64,000 nucleotides of DNA from Aequoribacter sp049615385. Lineage in GTDB: Bacteria > Pseudomonadota > Gammaproteobacteria > Pseudomonadales > Halieaceae. The stretch lies in NCBI RefSeq assembly GCF_049615385.1, contig NZ_JBMZFL010000010.1; one strand, given 5' to 3'. Made by a program: the position numbers and the translations under genes. Under the pieces are notes generated by a model. It ran no database searches. It saw only the letters and a list, made by a program, of their open reading frames with translations, and was not told where the DNA came from. Shown here piece by piece: positions 17,093-26,670 of this stretch; position 1 is the stretch's first letter; every line of letters starts with the position of its first letter.

Positions 17093-20000
17093 ATGAGTGT
17101 TGACTATAAAATCAGTCTAGATGACAAATATGCTCTGGATACGACCAGAGCGTATATGACCGGTATTGAAGCCTTGGTGCGTTTACCCATGTTGCAACAT
17201 CAGCGCGATGTGGCAAGAGGTCTAAATACCGCGGGTTTTGTGTCTGGCTACCGCGGCTCGCCGTTAGGTGGCGTGGACCAAGCGATGTGGTCCGCTAGCC
17301 CATGGCTTAAAAAGCACAACATAACCTTCCAGCCTGGAGTTAATGAGGACCTTACAGCTACCGCTGTATGGGGCTCACAACAAACGCAGCTGTTCGAGGG
17401 GGCGCGTTACGATGGCGTATTCTCGATGTGGTACGGTAAAGGCCCCGGGGTCGACCGCTCGATGGATGTCATAAAACACGCCAACGCGTTCGGGACGGCA
17501 AAATATGGTGGGGTCTTGGCCGTTGCTGGCGATGATCATGCGTGCAAGTCGTCCACCTTACCGCACCAGTCTGAACACAATTTTATTGCTGCCTCCGTCC
17601 CTGTGCTTAGCCCAGCCAACGTGCAAGAAGTCCTCGATTTGGGTGTTTTTGGATGGGAGCTGTCACGCTACAGCGGTTGCTGGGTGGCTTTGAAGGCGAT
17701 TACCGAAAACATGGATTCGGCGATATCGGCCGATATTGACCCCAGCCGCATGAATATTGTTATTCCAGATAGCTTCGTGTTGCCGGCTGATGGTGTACAC
17801 GCACGTTGGCCTGATAAGCCCCTAGACCAAGAATTACGGCTGAACAAATACAAGATTTACGCGGCGCGCGAGTTTGCCCGGGTCAATAATTTAAACCCTG
17901 TAGTCATTGACTCCCCTAACGCTCGGTTTGGCATCATGTGCGCCGGCAAGGCTTACCTCGATGTCATGCAAGCGCTTGAAGATATGGGCATCAACCAGGC
18001 CGTTGCTCGAGAGCTGGGTCTGCGTGTGATGAAGGTTGGAATGCCATGGCCCTTAGAGCCAGCGGGCGTTCACAACTTCGCCGAAGGTTTGGAAGAAATT
18101 CTAGTTGTCGAAGAAAAGCGCTCGATAATCGAAGACCAGTTGACGGGGCAACTCTACAACAATCCTGTTGCCGCACGCCCTCGCGTGGTGGGCGAATTCG
18201 ACGAACAGGGTCGTGATTTGTTGCCCAATGCGGGGGAGCTGACGCCAGCCATGATAGCGGTGGCCATTTACCGTCGCGTATCTCGCTATTTCGATTCTGA
18301 GACGATGCGCAAGCGCGTTGAATGGATAAAAAACAAAGAGGCATTCTTAGCCAAGCCTTACGAAAAGGCGGAGCGCGTCCCTCACTTTTGCTCGGGTTGC
18401 CCACACAATACCTCGACGAAGGTGCCTGAAGGCAGTCGGGCCTTGGGTGGAATCGGTTGCCATTACATGGCCACCTGGATGCTGGACCGCAACACCCAAA
18501 CCTTTTCGCAAATGGGCGGTGAGGGTGCCGCTTGGATAGGGCAGGCGCCTTTCACTGATACTCAGCACGTATTTCAGAATTTAGGTGACGGCACCTACTT
18601 CCATTCCGGTATTTTGGCCTTGCGTGCCGCAGTGGCCGCCAAGGTGAATATCACGTACAAAATTTTGTATAACGATGCAGTCGCTATGACGGGTGGACAG
18701 CCCATAGACGGCGATTTAAGTGTCGAGCAACTGGTGAAGCAAGTGTTGGCCGAAGGTATCTCTAAGTTGGTCATTGTGTCTGATGAGCCTGACCAATGGC
18801 GAGCTGTAGCTAAGGCGCATGGTGTAGGTATAGAGCACCGCAATAGTTTCGATAGCGTGCAAACTCAGTTGCGTGACAGCCTGGGTACGACGGTCATTGT
18901 TTATGTGCAGACCTGTGCTGCCGAAAAACGCCGGCGCCGTAAGAAGGCCAAGTTGATCGATCCACCGCGGCGCGTGGTGATCAACCCCGAGGTGTGCGAG
19001 GGCTGCGGCGATTGCAGTGTTCAATCTAATTGCTTATCGGTGGTGCCCAAAGAGACCGCCTTAGGCCGCAAGCGGCAGATTGATCAAAGCTCTTGTAATA
19101 AAGATTTTCGTTGTGTGGATGGCTTTTGTCCCAGCTTTGTCAGTGTATTGGATGCCGATTTGGTCAAACCTTCGGTGACACACATACCCCTCGAGGATTG
19201 GCTAAAAGAACTACCTCAGCCCGTTATGCCTAGGTTGGAACAGCCATGGAATACGGTGGTGGCGGGTGTCGGCGGTACCGGAGTGCTGACGATTAGCGCC
19301 TTGATAGCCATGGCGGCTCATTTAGAGGGCAAGGGCTGCGCCACGCTTAATCAAACAGGGTTAGCGCAAAAATTTGGTGCCGTGGTGAGTCACGTCCGTG
19401 TTGCTCGTCAGCAAAGCGAGATTTTGGCGGTTCGAATTCCCGCGGGTGAGGCTGATTTGTTGTTGGGATGTGATTTTATCGTGGCGTGCGGCGATGAAAC
19501 GTTGGCGAAAGTCGCCCATGGCAGAACCCACGCGGTACTGAATCAGCAAGCCACGCCGACCTCCGATTTAATCAGCAACCCAGATGCCAGCGTGCCTTAC
19601 TCGAGTCTAATCGAACGTGTCGAGACAGAGGTTGATGTCTCGCAGCTGGTTTGGTTAGATGCTACGCGCATTGCCACTGAGTTGATGGGGGATTCTATTG
19701 CGAGCAACTGTTTCCTTTTGGGTGTGGCCTATCAAGCGGGGTGGTTGCCAGTATCTGATGAGGCACTAAACCGAGCGATTGAGTTAAATGGTGTCGGCAT
19801 TGATATGAATCGTAAGGCGTTTGCATGGGGGCGCTTGTGGCAGGCGAATCCACAAAAAGTGGAGAAATTACTGACGCAGAGCCCAGAACTTGAAGATGAG
19901 CCGACGCTCGATGACTTGATCAAGGCCAACAGCGATCGTTTGCGGATTTATCAGGACGATCACTATGCCGAGCTTTACCGACGTCGAGTGGCTCACATTC

Positions 20001-20533
20001 GCCAACACGACAAGCTTGAGGGGCAGTTGGCAACGCAGGCTTTCGCCAAGGGTTTGTATAAATTGATGGCCATAAAAGACGAGTACGAAGTGGCTCGCTT
20101 GCATACCGCGCCTGCATTTCAAGCCTTGCTAGATTCGCAGTTTAGCGGCAAGCGACGGTTGCGCTTCCATTTGGCCCCTCCACTTTTGGCTAAAAAAGAC
20201 CCGACTACGGGCAGGCTTCAAAAGCGTGAATTTGGCGCTTGGATTCTTCCTCTGTTCAAGGTGTTGACGGCAATGCGAAAAATACGAGGCACGGCCCTCG
20301 ATCTATTTTCTTACAGCGAGGAACGTCGAACCGAGCGTCAAGACATCCAAGATTATCTGACGTTATTGCACCAAGATGTGTTACCGCTGATGGAGCAAGA
20401 TTATCAGCGGGCTGTGGCTGTGCTGGAGACGGTGCAACGTTTACGGGGTTTTGGTCACGTAAAAGAGCGCAACAGGGCTGAGGTCAAAGAGAGGCAGAAA
20501 GAGCTGTTGTCATATCTGGCGATTGCTGCCTAG
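17093..20533 (+). CDS. Indolepyruvate ferredoxin oxidoreductase, fused subunits
   Basis: The 1146-residue single-chain enzyme oxidatively decarboxylates aryl- or branched-chain 2-oxo acids from amino-acid transamination to acyl-CoA, passing electrons to ferredoxin. Domains in order: an N-terminal pyrimidine-binding transketolase-like domain (YRGSPLGGVDQAMW), a TPP-binding domain (FCSGCPHNTSTKVPEG, GGIGCHYMATWM), an iron-sulfur segment (CEGCGDCSVQSNC) and a gamma-type domain (VVAGVGGTGVLTISALIAM). This order is typical of the proteobacterial fused form. ATG 17093 is preferred to an in-frame TTG at 17054 because homologues begin near LDDKY. The divergent Lrp gene suggests amino-acid-responsive control. 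Confidence 0.92.
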   Translation: MSVDYKISLDDKYALDTTRAYMTGIEALVRLPMLQHQRDVARGLNTAGFVSGYRGSPLGGVDQAMWSASPWLKKHNITFQPGVNEDLTATAVWGSQQTQLFEGARYDGVFSMWYGKGPGVDRSMDVIKHANAFGTAKYGGVLAVAGDDHACKSSTLPHQSEHNFIAASVPVLSPANVQEVLDLGVFGWELSRYSGCWVALKAITENMDSAISADIDPSRMNIVIPDSFVLPADGVHARWPDKPLDQELRLNKYKIYAAREFARVNNLNPVVIDSPNARFGIMCAGKAYLDVMQALEDMGINQAVARELGLRVMKVGMPWPLEPAGVHNFAEGLEEILVVEEKRSIIEDQLTGQLYNNPVAARPRVVGEFDEQGRDLLPNAGELTPAMIAVAIYRRVSRYFDSETMRKRVEWIKNKEAFLAKPYEKAERVPHFCSGCPHNTSTKVPEGSRALGGIGCHYMATWMLDRNTQTFSQMGGEGAAWIGQAPFTDTQHVFQNLGDGTYFHSGILALRAAVAAKVNITYKILYNDAVAMTGGQPIDGDLSVEQLVKQVLAEGISKLVIVSDEPDQWRAVAKAHGVGIEHRNSFDSVQTQLRDSLGTTVIVYVQTCAAEKRRRRKKAKLIDPPRRVVINPEVCEGCGDCSVQSNCLSVVPKETALGRKRQIDQSSCNKDFRCVDGFCPSFVSVLDADLVKPSVTHIPLEDWLKELPQPVMPRLEQPWNTVVAGVGGTGVLTISALIAMAAHLEGKGCATLNQTGLAQKFGAVVSHVRVARQQSEILAVRIPAGEADLLLGCDFIVACGDETLAKVAHGRTHAVLNQQATPTSDLISNPDASVPYSSLIERVETEVDVSQLVWLDATRIATELMGDSIASNCFLLGVAYQAGWLPVSDEALNRAIELNGVGIDMNRKAFAWGRLWQANPQKVEKLLTQSPELEDEPTLDDLIKANSDRLRIYQDDHYAELYRRRVAHIRQHDKLEGQLATQAFAKGLYKLMAIKDEYEVARLHTAPAFQALLDSQFSGKRRLRFHLAPPLLAKKDPTTGRLQKREFGAWILPLFKVLTAMRKIRGTALDLFSYSEERRTERQDIQDYLTLLHQDVLPLMEQDYQRAVAVLETVQRLRGFGHVKERNRAEVKERQKELLSYLAIAA

Positions 20534-20601
20534 TGATCGCATTTTTGCCTTGAGGGCGACACTTACAGTAAGGTGCGCTCTTCAACCGCAAGTAAGTTTC
20601 T

Positions 20602-20853
20602 ATGACAACAACGATCGTCAGCGTTAGGGTCACGCCAAAAGCCACGCAAGCGCAAATAAAGGTCGAGGATATCGAGGGCCAGCGCGTGCTTAGGGTTTAC
20701 GTGACGGCAGCCCCAGAGGATGGTAAAGCCAATCGAGCCGTGATGAGGGCTTTGGCTGACTACTTTGATGTGCCCCGCACTCGCATTAAGCTCCTGAGCG
20801 GGGCCAAGCAGCGCGATAAGCGTTTCTCTATTGATGCTGACGTTAGCGTTTGA
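20602..20853 (+). CDS. DUF167 (YggU-like) protein
   Basis: The 83-residue protein has the DUF167/YggU fold signature: VRVTPKATQ at the N-terminus, LRVYVTAAPEDGKANRAV in the middle and KLLSGAKQRDKRFSI near the end. Family length is about 75-100 residues, so it looks complete. The biochemical role is unknown. It lies 68 bases after the oxidoreductase gene, and its 3' end overlaps the convergent DUF1295 gene by 11 bases. Confidence 0.85.
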   Translation: MTTTIVSVRVTPKATQAQIKVEDIEGQRVLRVYVTAAPEDGKANRAVMRALADYFDVPRTRIKLLSGAKQRDKRFSIDADVSV

Positions 20854-21685
20854 GCGGAACCAACAGTCGCGTGCGTTTTTTGTATTCGTGGTAGTCGGCG
20901 CGGTCGCCCCATTTCTTCTCGGCCTTTTTCTCGAGCATAGGTATTCCGCTAATGCGGGTCAGCAGTAAATAGGCAAAAATGGGTGATAATAAGCTGGCGA
21001 AGGCTGTTGAAGTTAGAGCAGGTATGGCCAGCAAGGCGACGCCTACCCAAAGTGTGATTTCACCAAAGTAGTTAGGGTGCCTGCTGTAAGCCCACAAGCC
21101 GCTCGAAATGAAGGTGTCTTTGCCTAGCGTGGACCGATGGGCACGTTTTTGCCGATCTGCGATGACCTCAATGCCAAAGCCCAATAGCCAGATCCCCACA
21201 GCATTGATGTCCCACAGTGATAAAGGCGCAGGATCGACCGCTGTTATTGCAGCAAGTGCCGTCGCTGCTGTGATGCTGACCCACAAACCTTGCAGAGTCC
21301 AGGTCAGAAAAAAGCGTTTGGCGTGAGGTTTGATTTGCTGGAAGCGGTCGTCGCCGCCGTCTTGGTGTACCCGTTTGAACAAAAAGCTGCCTAGGCGAAG
21401 CGCCCAAATAATCACGAGCGCACTGAGTAATAAAGAGCGGTCGTCAAAGCGGTTCGACAAAAAAAGAGCCAGCAGGGTGACCGTAATGAAACTCGCGCTT
21501 CCAACTAAGTCGTAAAACCGCTCTGTTTGCCTGCGATAGGCGGGAATAAATGCTGCCCACTGAATGGCCATGGCTACCGCAACGCAAATAGCGAATATGG
21601 GTACGCCTTCGATAGTGAGACTGGATGTCGAGATCACGGCGGCGAACGCAACGATAAACCCGAGGGCGATTAGAATCGGTTTCAT
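20843..21685 (-). CDS. DUF1295 / steroid 5-alpha-reductase-like membrane protein
   Basis: The 280-residue integral membrane protein has six or seven hydrophobic segments. The C-terminal half holds the DUF1295 signature: SSGLWAYSRHPNYFGEITLW, followed by RISGIPMLEKKAEKKWGDRADY. This matches the NADPH-binding C-terminal region of 3-oxo-5-alpha-steroid 4-dehydrogenase-like and isoprenylcysteine-methyltransferase-like proteins. The substrate is likely a lipid or isoprenoid, but unknown. It overlaps the end of the DUF167 gene and precedes no obvious partner. Confidence 0.83.
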   Translation of the reverse strand: MKPILIALGFIVAFAAVISTSSLTIEGVPIFAICVAVAMAIQWAAFIPAYRRQTERFYDLVGSASFITVTLLALFLSNRFDDRSLLLSALVIIWALRLGSFLFKRVHQDGGDDRFQQIKPHAKRFFLTWTLQGLWVSITAATALAAITAVDPAPLSLWDINAVGIWLLGFGIEVIADRQKRAHRSTLGKDTFISSGLWAYSRHPNYFGEITLWVGVALLAIPALTSTAFASLLSPIFAYLLLTRISGIPMLEKKAEKKWGDRADYHEYKKRTRLLVPLKR

Positions 21686-21775
21686 GGTGTGTGCTCTGCG
21701 TATTGAGTTATTTGATTTTTATACGCTTCAGAAGGGGGTAGAGATCACTGTATCTGTCGACTACCCTTTGCTTAA

Positions 21776-22510
21776 TCAGTCTTTGTAGGAAGGATCTTTT
21801 TTCTCGATGATACGCTTCATTGCAGCAAACTCTAACGCGCCCGTGGGTTGCCCCATACCCTGAATTTTTGTGAGTTCTTCTGTGCGCGATAACACTTCGG
21901 GGCGCACTTGAATTTGTTTCACTCCGGTTTGGTCCACGGAGGTTTGGATTTGGCAGGATCGCTCTAAAGCCCACATATTTAAAAAGGCCTCTGCAATCGT
22001 GCGTCCGCCCGCCAGCAAACCATGGTTGCGTAAAATCATCATCATGGCTTCAGAGCCGAGGTTGGCGACGAGTCTTTCTTTCTCGCTTTCATCGACCGTA
22101 ATGCCTTCAAAGTCGTGGTAAGCGATGCGTCCATGCAACAGGGTCGAGTAGAAATTGTCTGGGCGTAAGCCGCCTTCTTGGCAGGCAACGGTCATGCCTG
22201 CTGTGGTGTGCGTATGCGCGATACATAGTATGTCGTGGCGCGCGGCGTGCACACAGCTGTGGATGAGCATGCCTGCCGGATTTACGAAGTGTTCCGTCGG
22301 TTCTACGATGTTGCCGTCGATATCGACTTTAACCAGGTTTGAGGCGGTGACTTCGCTGTAGTGTAGTCCGTAAGGGTTGATGAGAAAGTGGCCTTCATCG
22401 CCTGGCAGTTTTACCGTGATGTGATTAAAGATAAGTTCACTCCAGCCCAAATGATCAAAAATTCGGTAGAGCGCGGCTAGGTCTTCACGTAAGGATTGTT
22501 CAGCGTTCAT
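21776..22510 (-). CDS. Class II aldolase/adducin family protein
   Basis: The 244-residue protein has the class II aldolase fold. The zinc-ligand motif CIAHTHTTAG and the second histidine region RNHGLLAGG are present, and FNHITVKLPG near the N-terminus contacts substrate phosphate in fuculose aldolases. The start at 22510 has AAAGGACAG before it; an upstream extension to 22606 lacks a binding site. The relatives lack clear aldolase activity in many cases, so sugar aldolase, decarboxylase or other carbonyl chemistry are all possible. It is divergent from the gene remnant at 22648. Confidence 0.82.
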   Translation of the reverse strand: MNAEQSLREDLAALYRIFDHLGWSELIFNHITVKLPGDEGHFLINPYGLHYSEVTASNLVKVDIDGNIVEPTEHFVNPAGMLIHSCVHAARHDILCIAHTHTTAGMTVACQEGGLRPDNFYSTLLHGRIAYHDFEGITVDESEKERLVANLGSEAMMMILRNHGLLAGGRTIAEAFLNMWALERSCQIQTSVDQTGVKQIQVRPEVLSRTEELTKIQGMGQPTGALEFAAMKRIIEKKDPSYKD

Positions 22511-22647
22511 AGTCTGTCCTTTCGGTTTGTTATTGATATTGGTGCTGCAGTATAGCAGGGCTGATCGTCCTTTCACGCGGTCATTTAATCCCAAACTGTT
22601 TTGCAACGTGATACATTGCGCTTTTGTGTTTTTTTGGAAATTGAGCC

Positions 22648-22905
22648 ATGCGTTTTATCAAATTTTGGACGTGTATGTTAAGCACGGCTTTGACTGTGGC
22701 TATCGCTACTGGAATGTCGATCGGACATAAAGGCATGCACTTAGCAGCCAAAGTCTTGGCAGCAACGGCGCAAGACTTGTTAAGGGATCCGCAGCTTCGA
22801 GATGCTATCCGGGCAGAGTTTGATACACGGCGGGGGAGTGGCTATGAGTATCGAGCTCTGCTCGGTGATCGCTTGCCGCCACTGGATTATCGAGTGAATC
22901 CCTAG
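22648..22905 (+). pseudogene. Remnant of an M20 amidohydrolase (AbgB-like) C-terminus
   Basis: An 85-codon frame. From about residue 21 it reads TGMSIGHKGMHLAAKVLAAT, then RAEFDTRRG and YRALLGDRLPPLDYR. This resembles the extreme C-terminus of AbgB-like M20 amidohydrolases (SIGHKGM, then AAKVLA, then EFEERRG). The catalytic domain (about 400 residues) is absent. The first 20 codons are a hydrophobic stretch that does not fit the family. It ends in TAGTG, with the stop overlapping the start of the CoA ligase. It is most likely a decayed 5'-deleted gene. It could still be translated as a short leader coupled to the ligase. Family assignment is from memory of conserved residues only. Confidence 0.5.
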
Positions 22906-24425
22906 TGGCGCGTTCAGTAGAAAATAACCTTTACTACCGGTTGGGTATCGATAAGCCTGAACGCGCACAGCGCACCGTCTTAGAAACGGAAAATGGCAGG
23001 GTTTGGATCTACAGTGATCTCAGTACAATGGCAAAATCACTGGCACAAAAACTCTGTGCTTTAGGGGTTACACAAGGTGATCGTATTTCGGTACAGGTCG
23101 ATAAATCCGCAGAAGCATTGGCACTGTATTTAGCGTGTTTACGAATTGGCGCCGTTTATCACCCTTTGAATACCGCCTACTCATTAGCTGAAATGCGCTA
23201 TTTTTTGGACAACGCAGAGCCGCGACTGTTGGTCTGCTCGCCCGCTCAGGAAGAGCGGCTTACTCACGTGGCACGTCACTGTGGGGTCGAATTGGTTTTA
23301 ACGCTGGATAGCGCAGGCGCTGGGACCTTGATGCAGGATCTTCTGGATCGACAGACCTGCGATCCGGTTCCGGTATTCACTTCAACATCGGCTGCCTTGT
23401 TGTATTCGTCTGGCACGACGGGGCGACCAAAAGGTATCGTCTTGACGCACGAGAATCTGGCCAGTAACGCCGAAGTGTTGGTCGATTTATGGGGCTTTAG
23501 CGCTAATGATGTGCTGCTGCACAGCCTGCCGATTTATCATGTCCACGGTTTGTTTGTCGCCTGTCACTGCGCATTGCTCACTGGTGCTTCGATGCTGTGG
23601 AATGCTGGCTTTGAGGCGCAAAAAGTGTTGGCGCAACTTGGCCGCTCAAGCGTCATGATGGGGGTGCCTACGTATTACTCCCGTTTGTTATCCTTGCCGG
23701 AATTCGACTCAGGTTCGTGCAAGTCGATGCGTTTATTTATCTCTGGGTCTGCGCCTCTGCTAAGCAGCACGTTTGCAGAGTTCGAGCAGCGCACAGGGCA
23801 TCGGATCTTAGAGCGCTATGGCATGACAGAGACGGGTATGAGCACGTCTAATCCCTTAAACGGCGAGCGCAGGGCGGGGACAGTAGGATTTCCTTTGCCA
23901 GGTGTAGAGGTGCGTGTGGAAGATGATCAAGGTGCGATTTTGCCGGCAGAAGAAGTCGGCAACCTGCTGGTTAAAGGCCCCAATGTGTTCAAAGAATATT
24001 GGGGGATGCCGGAAAAAACCGCGGCCGATTTTACTGAAGATGGCTTCTTTAAGACGGGCGACTTGGCAACCATTGATGCTGAGGGTTATGTCGCGATTGT
24101 GGGACGTTCTAAAGACTTGATTATTACCGGTGGGTTAAATGTTTACCCCAAAGAGATCGAGATTGTTATCGATCGTTGTGACGGCGTTTTAGAGTCGGCA
24201 GTGATTGGATTGTCGGACGACGATTTTGGTGAGCGAGTTGTTGCCGTGATCGTGCCGGATGGCACTGAACATGAAGCAGATTTGGAGCAGTGTGTCAGAC
24301 GCGAGTTGCAAGAGGGTCTAGCGGGCTTTAAGCGACCTAAAGACTACATATTCATTGATAGCCTGCCCCGCAACGCCATGGGGAAAGTGCAAAAAGCGCT
24401 CTTGCGGGAGCGCTTTGCAGATTAG
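22905..24425 (+). CDS. matB: Malonyl-CoA synthetase-like acyl-CoA ligase
   Basis: The 506-residue ANL-superfamily adenylating enzyme has an AMP-binding motif (YSSGTTGRPKGI), SLPIYHVHGLFVA, GSAPL, RYGMTETGM, KTGDLATID and the catalytic lysine region PRNAMGKVQK. The HVHGLFVACH segment and the ALLTGASMLW run that follows resemble malonate/methylmalonate ligases (MatB) more than long-chain ligases. The start is GTG, overlapping the previous stop by one base, which implies translational coupling to the upstream remnant. Malonate activation would feed fatty-acid synthesis. Substrate assignment is by motif similarity only. Confidence 0.78.
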   Translation: MARSVENNLYYRLGIDKPERAQRTVLETENGRVWIYSDLSTMAKSLAQKLCALGVTQGDRISVQVDKSAEALALYLACLRIGAVYHPLNTAYSLAEMRYFLDNAEPRLLVCSPAQEERLTHVARHCGVELVLTLDSAGAGTLMQDLLDRQTCDPVPVFTSTSAALLYSSGTTGRPKGIVLTHENLASNAEVLVDLWGFSANDVLLHSLPIYHVHGLFVACHCALLTGASMLWNAGFEAQKVLAQLGRSSVMMGVPTYYSRLLSLPEFDSGSCKSMRLFISGSAPLLSSTFAEFEQRTGHRILERYGMTETGMSTSNPLNGERRAGTVGFPLPGVEVRVEDDQGAILPAEEVGNLLVKGPNVFKEYWGMPEKTAADFTEDGFFKTGDLATIDAEGYVAIVGRSKDLIITGGLNVYPKEIEIVIDRCDGVLESAVIGLSDDDFGERVVAVIVPDGTEHEADLEQCVRRELQEGLAGFKRPKDYIFIDSLPRNAMGKVQKALLRERFAD

Positions 24426-24472
24426 CCTGTGCCCTTTACGTCATGAAATAGTCCCAAATTGATGAGATCTTA

Positions 24473-26059
24473 CTAAGCAGCTTGCTTTTCGATATCGGTC
24501 CGGTGCGCCGGATGAGCGAGCAAGTACTCAAAAGCCGATAAGGCTGCTTTAGCGCCTTCACCCATGGCAATCACGATTTGCTTGTAGGGCACGGTGGTAA
24601 CATCGCCCGCGGCGAATACGTTGGCTTGGGTCGTGCGGCATTTGTTGTCGACTATGATTTCGCCGTGTGCTGTGCATTCGACGATATCGCTTACGAACTG
24701 GCTGTTAGGGCTTAAGCCAATTTGCACAAACACGCCATCGGTGTTTAAACGCTTGCGCGTATTGCTGACGCGGTCAAGATATTCAAGCGCCACCACTTTG
24801 CCGCCGTCGGCGATAATTTCTTGGCAAGCCGCATTTGCTATGATCGAGATGTTAGTGCGTTGTTTCGCTTGATCGACCAGTACTTTGTCGGCTTTTAGCG
24901 TCGGCATGAATTCCACGACCGTGACGCTCCTAACAATCCCCGCCAAATCCAGAGCTGCCTCTATACCGGAGTTGCCACCGCCGACGACCACAACATCCTT
25001 GCCCGCAAAAAATGGCCCGTCGCAATGTGGGCAGTAGGCCACTCCAGCGCCGATGTTCTCCTCTTCTCCGGGAATCCCAAGTTTTCGCCACTGAGCGCCG
25101 GTTGCCACGATGATGCTGCGAGTCTGTATCTGCTCGCCGGTGTTCAAAGCGATAGTCCGAACGTGATCGCCGCTGATGCTTTCGACTCTAATATTCTCCC
25201 GGATTGAAATAGGGTATCTATTCATGTGCTCAACCAAATTACCGCTCAGTTTTGCGCCGGTCGTATGGCTCACCGAAATCAGGTTCTCGATCCCTTGGGT
25301 GTCTTTAACTTGGCCACCTAAACGCTCGGCCAGCAAGGTCACCGACAGGCCTTTGCGTGCACTATAAATTGCCGCACTTGCGCCCGCCGGGCCCCCGCCT
25401 ATAACAACCACATCTTGTAGGGCAGTGGCTGAGTCATTTTTTGCCACTTTTGCCTCAGGAGCAATCTGCTGCAATTTATCCAGCAGCTGGCTAATCTCGG
25501 TTTTACCATTGGCAAAGGCTGCGCCGTTGGCAAAAACGGCAGGCACACCCTGCAGCTCGCGTTCTTCAACAAGTTGGGGAAACAACCCGCCATCGATCAT
25601 CTCTGCGCTAATATTCGGGTTGAGCAAAGCAAATTGATGCAAGGCTTGAACAATATCGGGGCAGTTGTGGCAGCTCAGGCTGACAAAAACTTCAAAGTGG
25701 ATTGGCGTTTTTACCGCCCTGATAAGGCTCTGCACCGCAGGGTCAAGCTTGAGTTCCCGTCCACCTGCATACAGTAAGGCTAAAATGAACGAGTTGAATT
25801 CATGGCCACTCGGGATGCCCGAAAACTGTACACCGCTATCATCGCCATCGACTTCCAAGCCGAAAGACAGAGGGCTTCGTAAGGCTGTAGTCTCGCGCTC
25901 TTCAAATTGAATTTTGTCCGACAAGTCCGAAATTTGCCGTAAAAATGACACCAGCTCAGCACGCTTTGAGTGAGTTCCCGCGGCAACAACCAAGGTTACC
26001 GCGCGTGAGATAGTGTCGGTGTAAGTTTTAACATTATTGAGTAGCTCTTGGTTTAACAT
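24473..26059 (-). CDS. ahpF: Alkyl hydroperoxide reductase subunit F
   Basis: The 528-residue NADH-dependent flavoprotein reduces the AhpC disulfide. The N-terminal double thioredoxin-like domain carries the CxxC pair Cys130/Cys133 (SLSCHNCPDI). FAD binding (VVIGGGPAGASAAIYSARKG) starts near residue 217. The thioredoxin-reductase-like active site AYCPHCDGPF and the NADH site VVVGGGNSGIEAALDLAG follow. Length and cysteine spacing match the E. coli protein. It lies downstream of ahpC with a stem-loop between them, and OxyR control is likely. Confidence 0.96.
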   Translation of the reverse strand: MLNQELLNNVKTYTDTISRAVTLVVAAGTHSKRAELVSFLRQISDLSDKIQFEERETTALRSPLSFGLEVDGDDSGVQFSGIPSGHEFNSFILALLYAGGRELKLDPAVQSLIRAVKTPIHFEVFVSLSCHNCPDIVQALHQFALLNPNISAEMIDGGLFPQLVEERELQGVPAVFANGAAFANGKTEISQLLDKLQQIAPEAKVAKNDSATALQDVVVIGGGPAGASAAIYSARKGLSVTLLAERLGGQVKDTQGIENLISVSHTTGAKLSGNLVEHMNRYPISIRENIRVESISGDHVRTIALNTGEQIQTRSIIVATGAQWRKLGIPGEEENIGAGVAYCPHCDGPFFAGKDVVVVGGGNSGIEAALDLAGIVRSVTVVEFMPTLKADKVLVDQAKQRTNISIIANAACQEIIADGGKVVALEYLDRVSNTRKRLNTDGVFVQIGLSPNSQFVSDIVECTAHGEIIVDNKCRTTQANVFAAGDVTTVPYKQIVIAMGEGAKAALSAFEYLLAHPAHRTDIEKQAA

Positions 26060-26082
26060 TTTAAGTCTCCTATTTTCTCGGA

Positions 26083-26102
26083 AAGGCGGGGTGTCCCGCC
26101 TT
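26083..26102 (-). other. Stem-loop in the ahpC-ahpF gap
   Basis: AAGGCGGG-GTGT-CCCGCCTT is an 8-bp perfect stem with a 4-base loop. No T run follows on the minus strand, so it is more likely an attenuator or mRNA-stabilising 3' end for ahpC than a full terminator. It would fit the usual excess of AhpC over AhpF. Confidence 0.6.
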
Positions 26103-26106
26103 GGAT

Positions 26107-26670
26107 TTAAATTTTGCCGACCAGGTCAAACGAAGGGGCCAAGGTTTGCTCGCCTTCTTGCCATTTGGCGGGACAGACCTCACCCGGATTGTTGCGGACA
26201 TATTGGGCTGCCTTAATTTTGCGCACCAATTCCTCCGCATTGCGGCCAATGCCCTCGGCGGTAACTTCAATGACCTGCACAATGCCGTCCGGATCAACAA
26301 TGAATGTCGCACGGTCCGCTAGGCCTTGGTCTTCTCGCATGACCCCAAATTGACGCGTTATTGCGCCGCTCGGGTCGCCGATCATGGGATACTGAATTTT
26401 GCTAATAGTGTCCGATGATTCGTGCCACGCTTTGTGCGTGAAGTGGGTGTCGGTTGAGACCGAGTACACCTCGACGCCTCGGGCTTGCAGCTCGCTGTAA
26501 TGATCCGCAAGATCACCCAGTTCCGTTGGACAAACGAAGGTGAAATCTGCGGGATAGAAGAAAAATACCGCCCATTTGCCAATAACATCTTGCTCGTTGA
26601 TCGAAATGAATTCGCCGTTCTTGAAGGCCATGGCGTTAAAGGGTTTGATACTTGAATTAATTGAAGTCAT
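26107..26670 (-). CDS. ahpC: Alkyl hydroperoxide reductase subunit C (2-Cys peroxiredoxin)
   Basis: The 187-residue peroxiredoxin reduces H2O2 and organic peroxides. The peroxidatic Cys47 lies in FTFVCPTELGD and the resolving Cys166 in GEVCPAKW, at the same positions as in the E. coli enzyme. It is recycled by the AhpF encoded just downstream. The divergent oxyR gene and a 205-base shared intergenic region point to peroxide-inducible expression. Confidence 0.97.
   Translation of the reverse strand: MTSINSSIKPFNAMAFKNGEFISINEQDVIGKWAVFFFYPADFTFVCPTELGDLADHYSELQARGVEVYSVSTDTHFTHKAWHESSDTISKIQYPMIGDPSGAITRQFGVMREDQGLADRATFIVDPDGIVQVIEVTAEGIGRNAEELVRKIKAAQYVRNNPGEVCPAKWQEGEQTLAPSFDLVGKI

Noticed and set aside
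17054..17093. Upstream TTG start for the indolepyruvate oxidoreductase
   Set aside because: The added residues do not resemble the family N-terminus, and the ATG at 17093 fits homologues better.
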